Assembly (NCBI GenBank): GCA_964481235.1
Contig: CAYZYH010000002.1
Span: forward strand, 15,377-79,376
Length of the DNA: 64,000 nt
Direction: 5' to 3'
Source of the DNA: JAUPVL01 sp964481235
GTDB taxonomy: Bacteria; Patescibacteriota; Saccharimonadia; CAILAD01; BJGX01
The position numbers and the translations under genes were made by a program. Within the stretch, counting starts at the first letter, position 1. Every line of letters starts with the position of its first letter. The notes beneath the pieces are model-generated. The model saw only the letters and a list, made by a program, of their open reading frames with translations. It was not told where the DNA came from and did not search any database. Positions 8,904 through 17,609 of this stretch are shown one piece after another.

Positions 8904-8923
8904 CCTCAACCGTGAAGTTGAGG
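8904..8923 (-). promoter_or_regulatory. hairpin in rpsF leader, possible S6:S18 autoregulatory site
   Basis: CCTCAAC and GTTGAGG form a 7-bp stem with a 6-nt loop about 20 nt upstream of the rpsF ATG, in the place where S6:S18 leader hairpins occur. The diagnostic bulge nucleotides of that motif cannot be confirmed by eye. Confidence 0.35.
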
Positions 8924-9033
8924 TTTTACTGTGCATTATTAATACAGAGTAAAAAGGCGTGTTATTACTTAATTTATATCTCAATAAGTATAGCTTATAA
9001 TTTACAGGTAGTCAAGGTATAATAATGGTATAT

Positions 9034-9564
9034 ATGCAAAAGTTATCTAGTAGTTTTATAGGTCTTCCGGTAGTGAGTGTACAAAGCTCAGAGCCGCTGG
9101 GGTTATTGAGTGATTTAGTTGTAAAATCAGAAGATCTCAAAATAGTATTATTGGTAGTATCTAGCCACGCAAAATCAAAAAGTAAAAAGTACTTATTACC
9201 TAGAGATATAAGATTTTTTAATAATAAGAAAGTTCTGATAGACTCTGTACAAAACTTAAGCGATTTTGATGAGTTAGTAAGATACCAAAACGATATACTA
9301 AATAGCTACAGATTACCTGGTAAACGCGTTGAGTCTGCTAGCGAAAAAAAGATTGGTAAGGTTACCAACTTTTCCTTTGATCCGGCTCATTTCTACGTTA
9401 CTAAGCTCAATGTTAACCCTGGTTTTTTTAAAAACTTTTTAGTTACCAATTTGCTTATTGATCGCTCAAGTATTGTAGAGACCAAAAAAAACACCATTGT
9501 AGTAAAAGATAATTTTGCTAAAGTTAGTAAAACCGCTACAGCCCCTTTACCCCAACGCAGCTAG
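9034..9564 (+). CDS. PRC-barrel domain protein
   Basis: A 176-residue protein with two PRC-barrel-like halves: the N-terminal GLPVVSVQSSEPLGLLSDLVV and a second barrel from about residue 95 (PGKRVESASEKKIGKVTNFSFD). PRC barrels act as small docking modules in RimM, photosynthetic reaction centres and uncharacterised stress proteins; no substrate can be named. I place the start at the second ATG (9034) because a TATAAT at 9018-9023 would put the first ATG (9025) upstream of the transcript. It overlaps convergent recX by 4 bp. Confidence 0.7.
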   Translation: MQKLSSSFIGLPVVSVQSSEPLGLLSDLVVKSEDLKIVLLVVSSHAKSKSKKYLLPRDIRFFNNKKVLIDSVQNLSDFDELVRYQNDILNSYRLPGKRVESASEKKIGKVTNFSFDPAHFYVTKLNVNPGFFKNFLVTNLLIDRSSIVETKKNTIVVKDNFAKVSKTATAPLPQRS

Positions 9565-10178
9565 AACTTAAAATCAATATTTTCTATAACACTCTTAATA
9601 TTGTAGTAGCTAAAGCCTTGTCGTAGTAAATATTCGGTTAACTTCTTTTTGTCTTGGTATTTCGATTGTTTAATTTTTTTACTTATAATTGTTGTAATAG
9701 CATTAAGCTGATCGTTCTCTCCTAGCCCACCTAATACGTTTGTAATTGTATCGTTTGATATTCCTTTACGCCTTAGCTCAGCAGTAAGCATCTGTTTTGA
9801 GCGAGGCTTAAAGGTTTGTCTATCTTGTACAAAACTTGTTGCATATAGCTCATCGTTTAGGTATTTCTCGGCAGTAAGTATATGAATAGTAGCATCGATA
9901 TGCTCTTGCTCATAACCTTTATCTACTAAATATTTATTCATTTGCCAAATGGTGCGTGGCCCATACCGCAAATAGTAAAGGGCTCTATTGTAAGTTTTGG
10001 TGATAGCTGATGCTTTTTTAATATTGGCCTGATCTGTATTAGATAGCTGTTGACCTACTTTGAGTTGAAGAGTTGCCAACTGCAGCTCGCTTAAAGAGCA
10101 AAAAAACGCCTGGTCTACAAATATATTGTAGTAACCATCGCGTTTTTTTTGTGGACTAATTTCTGTAATTTGCAACAT
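9561..10178 (-). CDS. recX: RecA regulator RecX
   Basis: A 205-residue three-helix-repeat protein of the RecX family. Recognisable segments are RALYYLRYGPRTIWQMNKYLVDKGY and TAELRRKGISNDTI. RecX binds in the groove of the RecA filament and limits its extension. It follows recA by 22 bp on the same strand, the usual arrangement, so it is expressed with its target. Confidence 0.93.
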   Translation of the reverse strand: MLQITEISPQKKRDGYYNIFVDQAFFCSLSELQLATLQLKVGQQLSNTDQANIKKASAITKTYNRALYYLRYGPRTIWQMNKYLVDKGYEQEHIDATIHILTAEKYLNDELYATSFVQDRQTFKPRSKQMLTAELRRKGISNDTITNVLGGLGENDQLNAITTIISKKIKQSKYQDKKKLTEYLLRQGFSYYNIKSVIENIDFKF

Positions 10179-10200
10179 TATGGTTTACAGATTACCCAAG

Positions 10201-11298
10201 CTAAGCAGTAGCGATAGTGCGAATAGATTTTTCTAACTCTTGCATTACTTTGGGATGGTCTTGTAAAAACTGCTTGGCAGCTTCTCTGCCTTGCCCAATC
10301 TTTTCATCTTTGTAAGAAAACCAGGCACCAGCTTTTTGCACTAGATTGTATTTAACCGCTAAGTCAATCATATCGCCAGACTTAGAAATTCCTTCGTTAT
10401 ACATTATGTCGAACTCAGCAATCTTGAACGGTGCGGCAATTTTATTCTTTACAACTTTTACCTTCACGTGATTTCCAATTACATTATCGCCATCTTTTAT
10501 TTGCTCGGTACGTCTAATGTCCAAACGTACAGATGCATAATACTTAAGGGCATTACCGCCAGCAGTTACCTCTGGATTACCAAACATCACACCTATCTTC
10601 ATACGTAGCTGGTTTATAAATATGACAGTGGTATTGGACTTAGCAATTACTCCGGCAAGCTTTCGCAAAGCTTGGCTCATAAGCCTAGCCTGTAAGCCCA
10701 TGTGGCTATCACCCATTTCTCCATCAATCTCTGCTCTTGGTACAAGAGCAGCTACTGAATCTACTACTACTACATCAACTGCACTAGAGCGAACCAAAGT
10801 TTCACAAATCTCTAAAGCTTGCTCACCAGTATCGGGTTGTGATATCAGTAGATCGTTTAGATTAACGCCAATTTTAGATGCGTACTCTGGGTCTAAGGCA
10901 TGTTCGGCATCTATAAAAGCAGCTAGGCCACCGTTTTTTTGTACCTCAGCCACAGTATGAAGAGCAAGTGTAGTTTTACCACTAGATTCTGGACCATATA
11001 TTTCTACTATGCGACCTTTTGGTATACCACTACCTAGCGCGAGATCTAGCGACAAGCTACCAGTTGGTATAGTCTCTACGGCTACTTGCATACCTTCGCC
11101 AAGCTTCATAATAGAACCTTGGCCAAATTGACGTTCTATTTGTTCTACCGCCAAATCTACAGCTTTTAGGCGAGATGACTTCTCTTGTGCGCTTAATTGC
11201 TCACTTTTTTTATCTTTTTTTGCGCTACTACTTTTAGAATCTTGCACTAGTTGCTCCTTAACGGTCTTAGTTGTTTTTGTAACTGTTGCTGTTGCCAT
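10201..11298 (-). CDS. recA: recombinase RecA
   Basis: A 365-residue RecA with Walker A GPESSGKT (residues 102-109), Walker B VVVVDSVAAL, the QLRMKIGVMFGNPE loop and the C-terminal domain. It has a 40-50-residue Lys/Ser-rich extension before the usual start (roughly KAVDLAVEQIERQFGQGS), so the protein is longer at the N-terminus than E. coli RecA. AGGAGGG lies before the ATG. A good promoter and nearby repeats are upstream, so the gene has its own regulation. It catalyses strand exchange in homologous recombination. Confidence 0.98.
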   Translation of the reverse strand: MATATVTKTTKTVKEQLVQDSKSSSAKKDKKSEQLSAQEKSSRLKAVDLAVEQIERQFGQGSIMKLGEGMQVAVETIPTGSLSLDLALGSGIPKGRIVEIYGPESSGKTTLALHTVAEVQKNGGLAAFIDAEHALDPEYASKIGVNLNDLLISQPDTGEQALEICETLVRSSAVDVVVVDSVAALVPRAEIDGEMGDSHMGLQARLMSQALRKLAGVIAKSNTTVIFINQLRMKIGVMFGNPEVTAGGNALKYYASVRLDIRRTEQIKDGDNVIGNHVKVKVVKNKIAAPFKIAEFDIMYNEGISKSGDMIDLAVKYNLVQKAGAWFSYKDEKIGQGREAAKQFLQDHPKVMQELEKSIRTIATA

Positions 11299-11315
11299 GT
11301 TGCCCTCCTAGGTAT

Positions 11316-11372
11316 TGTTCGGTTTATATTCTTAATAAATCAACTATACCGAACACTATACGTACATGTCAA
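11316..11372 (-). promoter_or_regulatory. recA promoter with flanking repeats
   Basis: The -35 is TTGACA (11367-11372) and the -10 is TATAGT (11343-11348), 18 bp apart. The inverted pair TGTTCGGT (11316-11323) and ACCGAACA (11348-11355) brackets the start-site region. A direct repeat TAAATCAAYTATACCG occurs at 11336-11351 and again near 11396-11411. These are candidate operator sites for a damage-response repressor, but none is a clear LexA box. Confidence 0.6.
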
Positions 11373-11427
11373 CAACTTTTTAAACTTTCTTTATTAAATC
11401 AATTATACCGCACTTATGTAAAGTAAA

Positions 11428-11452
11428 AGCCCAAGAAATAGTTTCTTGGGCT
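11428..11452 (-). terminator. terminator of the 11458 orphan gene
   Basis: Perfect 11-bp stem AGCCCAAGAAA/TTTCTTGGGCT with a 3-nt loop, followed on the minus strand by TTTTA. It begins 5 nt after the stop codon. Confidence 0.85.
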
Positions 11453-11457
11453 GAGTT

Positions 11458-12030
11458 TTATACCTTTTTTGCGGCTTTCCGAACACTTTTTGCAGCGGCG
11501 AAAATATCAGCCGGATACAGCCCTGCACTATGCATTGTATTGTGCCATTCGGGGTGAGCCTTGAGGCGGGCAACAAAGCCGTTAACAACAGTTGAGTTGG
11601 CAAAGGCTTGATCTAGCAATTCGCGCACAAAATCAGCTTCGCTACCGCCTTCGCGATCAACTATTGCTCTAACCAAGATAGCTTGGTCATTTGTTAAGCT
11701 TGCGCCGGGTACAACATTGTTGTTCTTTTTAATACCTAAAAATTCTTGCAAACTTGTTTTTACATAGTAGTTGAACACATAGCTATACGAACCAAGCTCA
11801 ACCGTCACTTCTAGGTTGTTGATGGCATTTTGCGAAGCCTTAACGACAACTCTTGGGAGATTGAGTTGTTCACAAAGCCAACGAGCTACAAGCTCTGTGT
11901 TTTGATTAAATCCACTTCTGTGACCAGCAATTTTTTGCTTAATCTGCCTAGGCGAAAGCTTCTCTAGCTTATTTAGACATTTTCTAATTTTTCGCTCTAG
12001 CTCATCTGCAGTAGGTGGTCTATTAGGCAT
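11458..12030 (-). CDS. orphan protein of unknown function
   Basis: A 190-residue, mostly helical protein starting MPNRPPTADELERKIRK. The open frame allows a start 9 codons earlier, but AGAAAGG sits 7 nt before the ATG at 12030. The mid-part has the aromatic segment SYSYVFNYYVK and the C-terminus is basic (AKSVRKAAKKV). No family is recognised. It is a single-gene cassette: promoter TTTACA (12091-12096)/TATACT (12067-12072) with an 18-bp spacer, a Shine-Dalgarno site and a terminator right after the stop. Confidence 0.7.
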   Translation of the reverse strand: MPNRPPTADELERKIRKCLNKLEKLSPRQIKQKIAGHRSGFNQNTELVARWLCEQLNLPRVVVKASQNAINNLEVTVELGSYSYVFNYYVKTSLQEFLGIKKNNNVVPGASLTNDQAILVRAIVDREGGSEADFVRELLDQAFANSTVVNGFVARLKAHPEWHNTMHSAGLYPADIFAAAKSVRKAAKKV

Positions 12031-12066
12031 TCTAAGCCTTTCTGATGGTAGGTACAAACTTTCAAA

Positions 12067-12096
12067 AGTATATACTACTACTTAATAGTTTGTAAA
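12067..12096 (-). promoter_or_regulatory. promoter of the 11458 orphan gene
   Basis: TTTACA at 12091-12096 and TATACT at 12067-12072, 18 bp apart, about 35 nt upstream of the chosen ATG. Confidence 0.6.
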
Positions 12097-12098
12097 GC

Positions 12099-12698
12099 TT
12101 AGTGGCTTGGGTTGTTATTAATCCACTCTGCTATTTCTTCTGACTTAGTTGCACCACCCAATACAACTGCTCGGTAAATATCGGTTGATAAATACTCTTG
12201 ATCTAATTCTCCTGCCCGAGATAGCGATTTGGTATAAACAATAGCATCGCGTTGATCTTTTGATAAATTATTGTACCAATCGACCGGCATGACAGTTGCA
12301 AAATCATCTTTGTGTTCGTCTATTCTTCTTAATAACCAAATATCAAAATTAACTAATTCGCCGTCTACATCAACCTTTAGGCCTATCCACACACCTGGTG
12401 GTGAGCTTGGCCTAGAGGGCGGAAATTTTGTATAATTAACCACATTTAACTTTATAACTTTTTCATTTATTAAAAATTCTTGCGCAAGATCAACTACTAC
12501 TTCTCGAGTAGGTTTTTGGGTTGTGTAAACATGAAAGTCTATATCTGCTTTACCCATAAGGTTATACAGATAGCTACCGGTTAATTCTACTTCTCCAATT
12601 TTTCTCAATATAGGTTCAAGTGCAAGATATTCTAATGCTTGAGTAGCGATATCATAAAAATGCTCTGAGTCTTTTAAGGCTTGTTCTTTAGTAATCAT
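12099..12698 (-). CDS. nucleotidyltransferase-superfamily protein
   Basis: A 199-residue protein with the nucleotidyltransferase-fold signature: GSYLYNLMGKADIDFHVY (GS followed by a DxD, residues about 41-58) and a third acidic strand VNFDIWLL. This suggests transfer of a nucleotidyl group, as in the AadA, LinB or MNT branches, but the substrate is not evident. Its ATG overlaps the yajQ stop (ATGA), so the two are translationally coupled. Neither an aminoglycoside signature nor a HEPN partner gene was found. Confidence 0.6.
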   Translation of the reverse strand: MITKEQALKDSEHFYDIATQALEYLALEPILRKIGEVELTGSYLYNLMGKADIDFHVYTTQKPTREVVVDLAQEFLINEKVIKLNVVNYTKFPPSRPSSPPGVWIGLKVDVDGELVNFDIWLLRRIDEHKDDFATVMPVDWYNNLSKDQRDAIVYTKSLSRAGELDQEYLSTDIYRAVVLGGATKSEEIAEWINNNPSH

Positions 12699-13192
12699 CT
12701 AAAGTTATTAAAACTTAGTGGAAAATCAAAATCAGCATTCCGAAGTGCATCCATCACGGCCTGCAAGTCGTCTTTTTTGGGGGCGGTTACGCGTACGGCT
12801 TCGCCTTGAATGTGGGTCTTAACTTTCCAGCCTTTTTCTCGAATAAGTGCGGTGATTTGCTTAGCCTTAGTCTGATCTAAACCTTGCACTAAAGGTAGTG
12901 TTTTGCTGGCAATCATATTGTTCTCGCGCACCTCGCCAGTTTTGTCTAAAAACTTTAAACTCAACCCAGCTTTTATAAATTTGTTCTCTATTACGCCCTC
13001 CATGGCTTCTAGCTTGAGCTCGCTATTGGCTTCAATATTTATTACGTTCTGGTCTTTATCAAACTCTAGCTTTGCCCCTGTGCCAGCAAAGTCATAACGA
13101 TTCGTTATCTCACGCTGAGCTTGCTCACATGCATTAATCATTGAGCTAAGATCATATTCACTTACTACATCAAAACTAGAATCTTTGGCCAT
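12695..13192 (-). CDS. yajQ: YajQ-family nucleotide/c-di-GMP-binding protein
   Basis: A 165-residue protein matching the UPF0234/YajQ family across its length: SFDVVSEYDLSSMINACEQA at the start, EITNRYDFAGTGAKLEF, and the C-terminal NADFDFPLSFNNFR. The fold has two RNP-like ferredoxin domains; some homologues bind cyclic di-GMP and others bind tRNA or nucleotides. The window shows no cyclase or PDE that would decide the ligand. It sits 1 bp after the upstream 361-residue gene and overlaps the downstream nucleotidyltransferase. Confidence 0.92.
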   Translation of the reverse strand: MAKDSSFDVVSEYDLSSMINACEQAQREITNRYDFAGTGAKLEFDKDQNVINIEANSELKLEAMEGVIENKFIKAGLSLKFLDKTGEVRENNMIASKTLPLVQGLDQTKAKQITALIREKGWKVKTHIQGEAVRVTAPKKDDLQAVMDALRNADFDFPLSFNNFR

Positions 13193-13193
13193 A

Positions 13194-14279
13194 CTAATTA
13201 CTTATTAATTCTTTCTCTTCATCATCAGCTATATCGTGCTGATTTTCGTGGTATCTTTGAACTGCTAAATCACACAAAAAATCAAAAATAACAGTTTGCG
13301 GTATTTCTACTTCGTGTTGATATAAAACATCTCCTTCATCTTGTGTCACGGTTCCTTTATCTATTGCTTTCCGTAATGCCTTTGGGCCATTCTTTTTGTA
13401 ATTTCTTTCTAATGTTCTATACAGTTCATTTCGATGGTATCGATATGCCAATGGTCTCTCTCCATCAGGATAATCATTGTATTTAACTTCAAAATCTTTT
13501 TCGGGATCCTTAAGGGTGGAGGCAAATTTTTGTACGTTTTCTTTAGTAGATATGCCGCCCATCCAATTCGAATAGTAGGCTATCATGGCCATTACATACT
13601 CTTTAGGGCTCATTCCTTGTAGTTCGGGCATATTCTGTTTTTCATTTAGTTCTAATTGTTTTTTAAACTGTCTTTCGTGTGTACTCTTTGTATGTTGATA
13701 GGCTGCAGACAGAGCAGCTTCTTCATAAAATTCTCCATCCTTAATTCCACCGTAATTTCTTTCATAGTATTCATAAGTTTCATCTTGAGAATCTTTAAAC
13801 TTCCATCTAGAGATTCTTTTAGCATATTTTTTTTTCTTTAAACCATTATAGCTAAATGGGTTTAAGCTCTTTTCAGTAGCTTCCCACTCTACATCTTGTT
13901 TATATGTCTCTGTAGGCAAATCAAGCTGATCCACTAAACTCAAAGCTTCATCTATTTCGCCTATTCGCACATATGCAATGGCAAGCTTTATTACCTCGCT
14001 ATATGCGTAGCTAATTTCTTTTTCGGGAATAAGATCGCGAGCTACTCGCAAATATATGTGAGCTTCTGAGGTATCGGTGAGCTCGGCCATAGCCTCTTCG
14101 GCTAATCTTTGATGTTCTACGGCATCTATCTGAGTACCAATCGAATCTTCTCGAACCTTTTGTTTTTGCTCATCTACTATGGCCTCTAAATCACTTTGCA
14201 GGCGAGCATCACGCATACTCAAAGGAACGTCTTCTCTTCGTTCACCCCCACCATGATCTTCTTCGTAATATACTTTCAT
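13194..14279 (-). CDS. orphan helical protein
   Basis: A 361-residue hydrophilic protein with no signal peptide. Residues about 55-120 look like TPR-type helical pairs (AEEAMAELTDTSEAHIYLRV, LAIAYVRIGEIDEALSLVDQ). The rest is rich in charged residues and Tyr (YEYYERNYGGIKDGEFYEEA). No catalytic motif is seen. It is the first gene of a probable unit with yajQ (1 bp apart) and the nucleotidyltransferase. Function unknown. Confidence 0.6.
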   Translation of the reverse strand: MKVYYEEDHGGGERREDVPLSMRDARLQSDLEAIVDEQKQKVREDSIGTQIDAVEHQRLAEEAMAELTDTSEAHIYLRVARDLIPEKEISYAYSEVIKLAIAYVRIGEIDEALSLVDQLDLPTETYKQDVEWEATEKSLNPFSYNGLKKKKYAKRISRWKFKDSQDETYEYYERNYGGIKDGEFYEEAALSAAYQHTKSTHERQFKKQLELNEKQNMPELQGMSPKEYVMAMIAYYSNWMGGISTKENVQKFASTLKDPEKDFEVKYNDYPDGERPLAYRYHRNELYRTLERNYKKNGPKALRKAIDKGTVTQDEGDVLYQHEVEIPQTVIFDFLCDLAVQRYHENQHDIADDEEKELISN

Positions 14280-14307
14280 ACTCTATATACTACTACATTA
14301 ATATAGC

Positions 14308-15333
14308 CTATTTAAACTGCGTATCTTTACCAAACTCGAGATCGTTTTTGGCTTCACCAGGTTTGCCAAGGGTACCTAGGTCTTTATTGGCTACCACAGA
14401 GTTAGTAACAAATACCTGGGTATTACCGGCGTTTCCAGTAGTGAGTTTGATGCTTGTTTTGGCTTTAAAAAGCTGAATAGCACCTGGCAACATTGTACCT
14501 CTAAATACATCTTGGCCGTCTGCTACTACAATTATCCAGGTAGCTTGGTTGGATATTTTTACTAGCATTTCTACTCCATCTACTGGTGCCGATGAAACTT
14601 GGGTGGTAGCACTAACCGCATTTGGTAGACTAGCAGTTACTATTTTGGTAACAGAAGTTGACTTACCTAGCTGGTTTTTTGCTGTAACAGTTATTTGATT
14701 TTGACCATCTAGTAATGCTACTCTTTCAGAAAAGCTACCATCTGAGTTGGTAAGAATCGGTGAGTTGTCTATAAATACATCGGCATCGCCATTGGTTTGG
14801 CCAGAAATAATTACATAATTAGCAGTAACTTTATCTTGAATATTATTTAGTGTTATTTTGGGCGGTGCAGCCAATACAGCAACCTGCCAGCCCAGGTAAA
14901 TTAAAATAATTGCAAAAAGCAATACACTGGTAATAATTAGTAGTGACTTGGTACTGAGTACAAAACTGGCTCTACCGAGAGGCTGCAAACCCATTTGTTT
15001 GTCGTCTTTTACTATAGAGCCAGAATTTCTGCTTTCTTTATAGCTCATGCGCTCTTTTTTGTACAAATTGATAATTGGTGCGGTATCAAAACCCAAATGA
15101 TCGGCGTAGCTTTTGACATAGCCTAAAGAGTAAACATTATCGGGTAAATGTTCGTAGTCACCAGCTTCAATAAGCTCTAGGTAGCGTTTACGAATCTGAG
15201 TAGATTTTTCTACGTCTTTTAGACTTTCTTTAAGTTCTTCACGTCTAGTTTTTAGTAGTTCTGCTACCGAAAGATCATAGGCCGATGGCGAATGCAAAAA
15301 AGATTTATTCTTAGACGAAGAGTTGGAACTCAC
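14308..15333 (-). CDS. RodZ-like cytoskeleton/morphogenesis protein
   Basis: A 341-residue bitopic protein with an N-terminal HTH_25 domain (about residues 20-95: VAELLKTRREELKESLKDVEKSTQIRKRYLELIE...), one TM helix (about 130-152, LLIITSVLLFAIILIYLGW) and an outer part with an Ig-like segment followed by a DUF4115-type domain (ATWIIVVADGQDVFRGTMLPG). This is the RodZ order. RodZ anchors MreB filaments for elongation. It starts 2 bp after ftsK, which supports a division/shape operon. Confidence 0.85.
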   Translation of the reverse strand: MSSNSSSKNKSFLHSPSAYDLSVAELLKTRREELKESLKDVEKSTQIRKRYLELIEAGDYEHLPDNVYSLGYVKSYADHLGFDTAPIINLYKKERMSYKESRNSGSIVKDDKQMGLQPLGRASFVLSTKSLLIITSVLLFAIILIYLGWQVAVLAAPPKITLNNIQDKVTANYVIISGQTNGDADVFIDNSPILTNSDGSFSERVALLDGQNQITVTAKNQLGKSTSVTKIVTASLPNAVSATTQVSSAPVDGVEMLVKISNQATWIIVVADGQDVFRGTMLPGAIQLFKAKTSIKLTTGNAGNTQVFVTNSVVANKDLGTLGKPGEAKNDLEFGKDTQFK

Positions 15334-15335
15334 CT

Positions 15336-17453
15336 TTACTCTTCACTCCCACCACTCAATTCAGTAATACTACTTACTAAAATTTCACGAGGCTTACTAC
15401 CATTAACAGGCCCAACCACTCCCTTTTGTTCCAAAATATCAATAAGTTTGGCGGCACGAGCGTAGCCAACACCTAGTCGTCTTTGCAATAAGCTACTAGA
15501 CCCTTTATTGGCAGAAATCACTACCTCAGCTGCTTGCTCCCAAAGATCATCATCCATAGCATTGTAGTTACCAGCTCCGCCGCTACCCTTAAGATTGACG
15601 GCTTGGGCTAACACCTCGTCATTATATTCTGGTTGGCGTTGCTCACGCAAAAACTTAGTAACGGCACTTACCTCTTCATTACTTACTAAGACGCCTTGTA
15701 CGCGCTTAGGTTTAATAAACTCGGCACTGCTAAATAACATATCGCCTTTACCGAGTAATTTTTCGGCACCACCAATATCTAAAATGGTGCGAGAATCTAC
15801 ATTGCTGGCTGTAGCAAGAGCTATTCTGGTAGGTACATTAGCCTTTATAGTACCAGTAATAACGTTAACACTTGGTCTTTGCGTAGCTAGTACTAAGTGA
15901 ATACCCACCGCTCTTGCCATTTGTGAAATACGTTGAATAAGACTTTCGACATCTTTACCAGCTTGCATCATCAGATCGAAAAGCTCATCTATAACAATTA
16001 CAATATATGGCATTCTATCAACATTTTTTACCATATTGTATTCACCAATGTCGCGCTTACCGTATTCAGACAAAAGTTTGAGTCGGCGTTCCATCTCGGC
16101 AACTGCCCACTTAAGCGCTGAGACTGTTTTGTCAGACTCGGTAATCACTGGTGTAAGTAGGTGTGGTATATCGTTGTACAAGGTCATTTCAACATGCTTG
16201 GGGTCTACAAGTATTAGTTTGAGTTCACTAGGACTATTTCGATATAAAAGACTTAAGAGTAAGGCATTGATAGTAACAGACTTACCTGTACCAGTTGCAC
16301 CAGCAACTAGTAGATGTGGAGCTTTGTTAAGATCATACGTAATAATATCGCCGGCTACGTCCCTACCTAGCACAAATGAGAGCTTTGATTTTGCATTGTC
16401 ATATTCTTTAGAGAGAAAAATATCTTTTACACGAACAATTGCGCCTTTTTTGTTTGGAACCTCTATACCTACCAAACTTTTACCAGGTATAGGTGCTTCT
16501 ATCCTGATTTGTGTAGCCTCAAGAGCTAGAGCCAAGTTGCGATCTAGGGCGGCAATTTTGCTCAAGTTTACTCCTGTTGGTGGCTTGAGAGTATATTGGG
16601 CAACAGTTGGGCCCACATCTACTCCATCCATTTTCACCTCAAAACCGAAATCAGAAAAAGTACTAGAGATAATTTTTGCGTTCGCCTTGGCATCACCGGG
16701 ATCTGGCTGAGTAGAGGTGGCCTCAAGTAAATCTATCGGAGGATATTTCCAGTCTTTATCTATTGAATACATAATTGGTTCGGTTCTTTTGGGTCCTTTT
16801 TGGTCGGAGTCCTCACCGTTAGCACCAATAGTACCTTTTATAGGTAGCTTGGTGTTAATGTGGAATTTATTATTACCAACAGTTTCCATTTCATCAGAAT
16901 CGGATGATTTTCTACCTATTAGGGTATTAAATATTTCACGTAGGCTGGCGTTGGCGGTTATAACTAAGCTTATCAAGATTAACATTACCAAAATAAATAT
17001 CGAGACTGGTCTATTTAAGACCGCCGACATCACCGAATAAAGAGCATAACCCACTATGCCTCCGTAAGCGCCTATCTCAGATATCTCTACCCCTTCTGGC
17101 ATAGTGATGGCAGCAATAAGAGTACTTAGAAAGACAAATATCAGTACAGTGCCAATTAAATTGTTAAACTTATAGCCTCTGCCCTCTTCTTCGTTGGTGC
17201 GAAAAAGAAGATACGCCGAACCAAGTAAAGCAATTGGCAGCACATACACTGCCTGACCAATTACAAACTTAGTACCGGTAAGTATCCATTGGCCAAGAGT
17301 ACCGGCAAAACCAGCTAGCGCTAGTACCAAAAATACTGCCAACATTATTAGAAATATAGCAATTATCTCTCTGTTTGCACCACTACTGAGCTGAAGCCGT
17401 TTTTGTTTCTCTGGCTTTTTCTTAGTGTTTTTTCGCTTTTTCTTGCTTGCCAT
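15336..17453 (-). CDS. ftsK: DNA translocase FtsK
   Basis: A 705-residue FtsK/SpoIIIE translocase with four or five N-terminal TM helices (about residues 28-170), a short linker, a motor domain with Walker A GATGTGKS (385-392) and VIVIDELFDLM as Walker B, and the C-terminal winged gamma domain (RRLGVGYARAAKLIDILEQKGVVG). It pumps chromosomes through the septum. The linker is far shorter than in E. coli, as in SpoIIIE. A TATAAT box lies 6 nt before the ATG, so the mRNA is probably leaderless. Confidence 0.96.
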   Translation of the reverse strand: MASKKKRKNTKKKPEKQKRLQLSSGANREIIAIFLIMLAVFLVLALAGFAGTLGQWILTGTKFVIGQAVYVLPIALLGSAYLLFRTNEEEGRGYKFNNLIGTVLIFVFLSTLIAAITMPEGVEISEIGAYGGIVGYALYSVMSAVLNRPVSIFILVMLILISLVITANASLREIFNTLIGRKSSDSDEMETVGNNKFHINTKLPIKGTIGANGEDSDQKGPKRTEPIMYSIDKDWKYPPIDLLEATSTQPDPGDAKANAKIISSTFSDFGFEVKMDGVDVGPTVAQYTLKPPTGVNLSKIAALDRNLALALEATQIRIEAPIPGKSLVGIEVPNKKGAIVRVKDIFLSKEYDNAKSKLSFVLGRDVAGDIITYDLNKAPHLLVAGATGTGKSVTINALLLSLLYRNSPSELKLILVDPKHVEMTLYNDIPHLLTPVITESDKTVSALKWAVAEMERRLKLLSEYGKRDIGEYNMVKNVDRMPYIVIVIDELFDLMMQAGKDVESLIQRISQMARAVGIHLVLATQRPSVNVITGTIKANVPTRIALATASNVDSRTILDIGGAEKLLGKGDMLFSSAEFIKPKRVQGVLVSNEEVSAVTKFLREQRQPEYNDEVLAQAVNLKGSGGAGNYNAMDDDLWEQAAEVVISANKGSSSLLQRRLGVGYARAAKLIDILEQKGVVGPVNGSKPREILVSSITELSGGSEE

Positions 17454-17459
17454 TAGTTT

Positions 17460-17465
17460 ATTATA
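17460..17465 (-). promoter_or_regulatory. -10 box of ftsK, leaderless layout
   Basis: TATAAT on the minus strand with a 6-nt gap to the ATG at 17453. There is no Shine-Dalgarno site and no room for a leader. Confidence 0.6.
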
Positions 17466-17573
17466 CCTCGCCCTGAATAGTACTGACTAGCGCAATAAAA
17501 ACTAATTTATGAAATGTATTATTTACCCTCATTTAGGTACCATTATAGCATAGTCACGACATAAATTCAAGGC

Positions 17574-17602
17574 TTGTCAAATATATTTAAATTGCTTATG
17601 AT
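17574..17602 (+). promoter_or_regulatory. promoter of the ABC exporter gene
   Basis: TTGTCA (17574-17579) and TATGAT (17597-17602) with a 17-bp spacer, 7 nt before the ATG at 17610. This decides the start in favour of 17610 over the earlier TTG and ATG codons. Confidence 0.55.
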
Positions 17603-17609
17603 TATGTTA

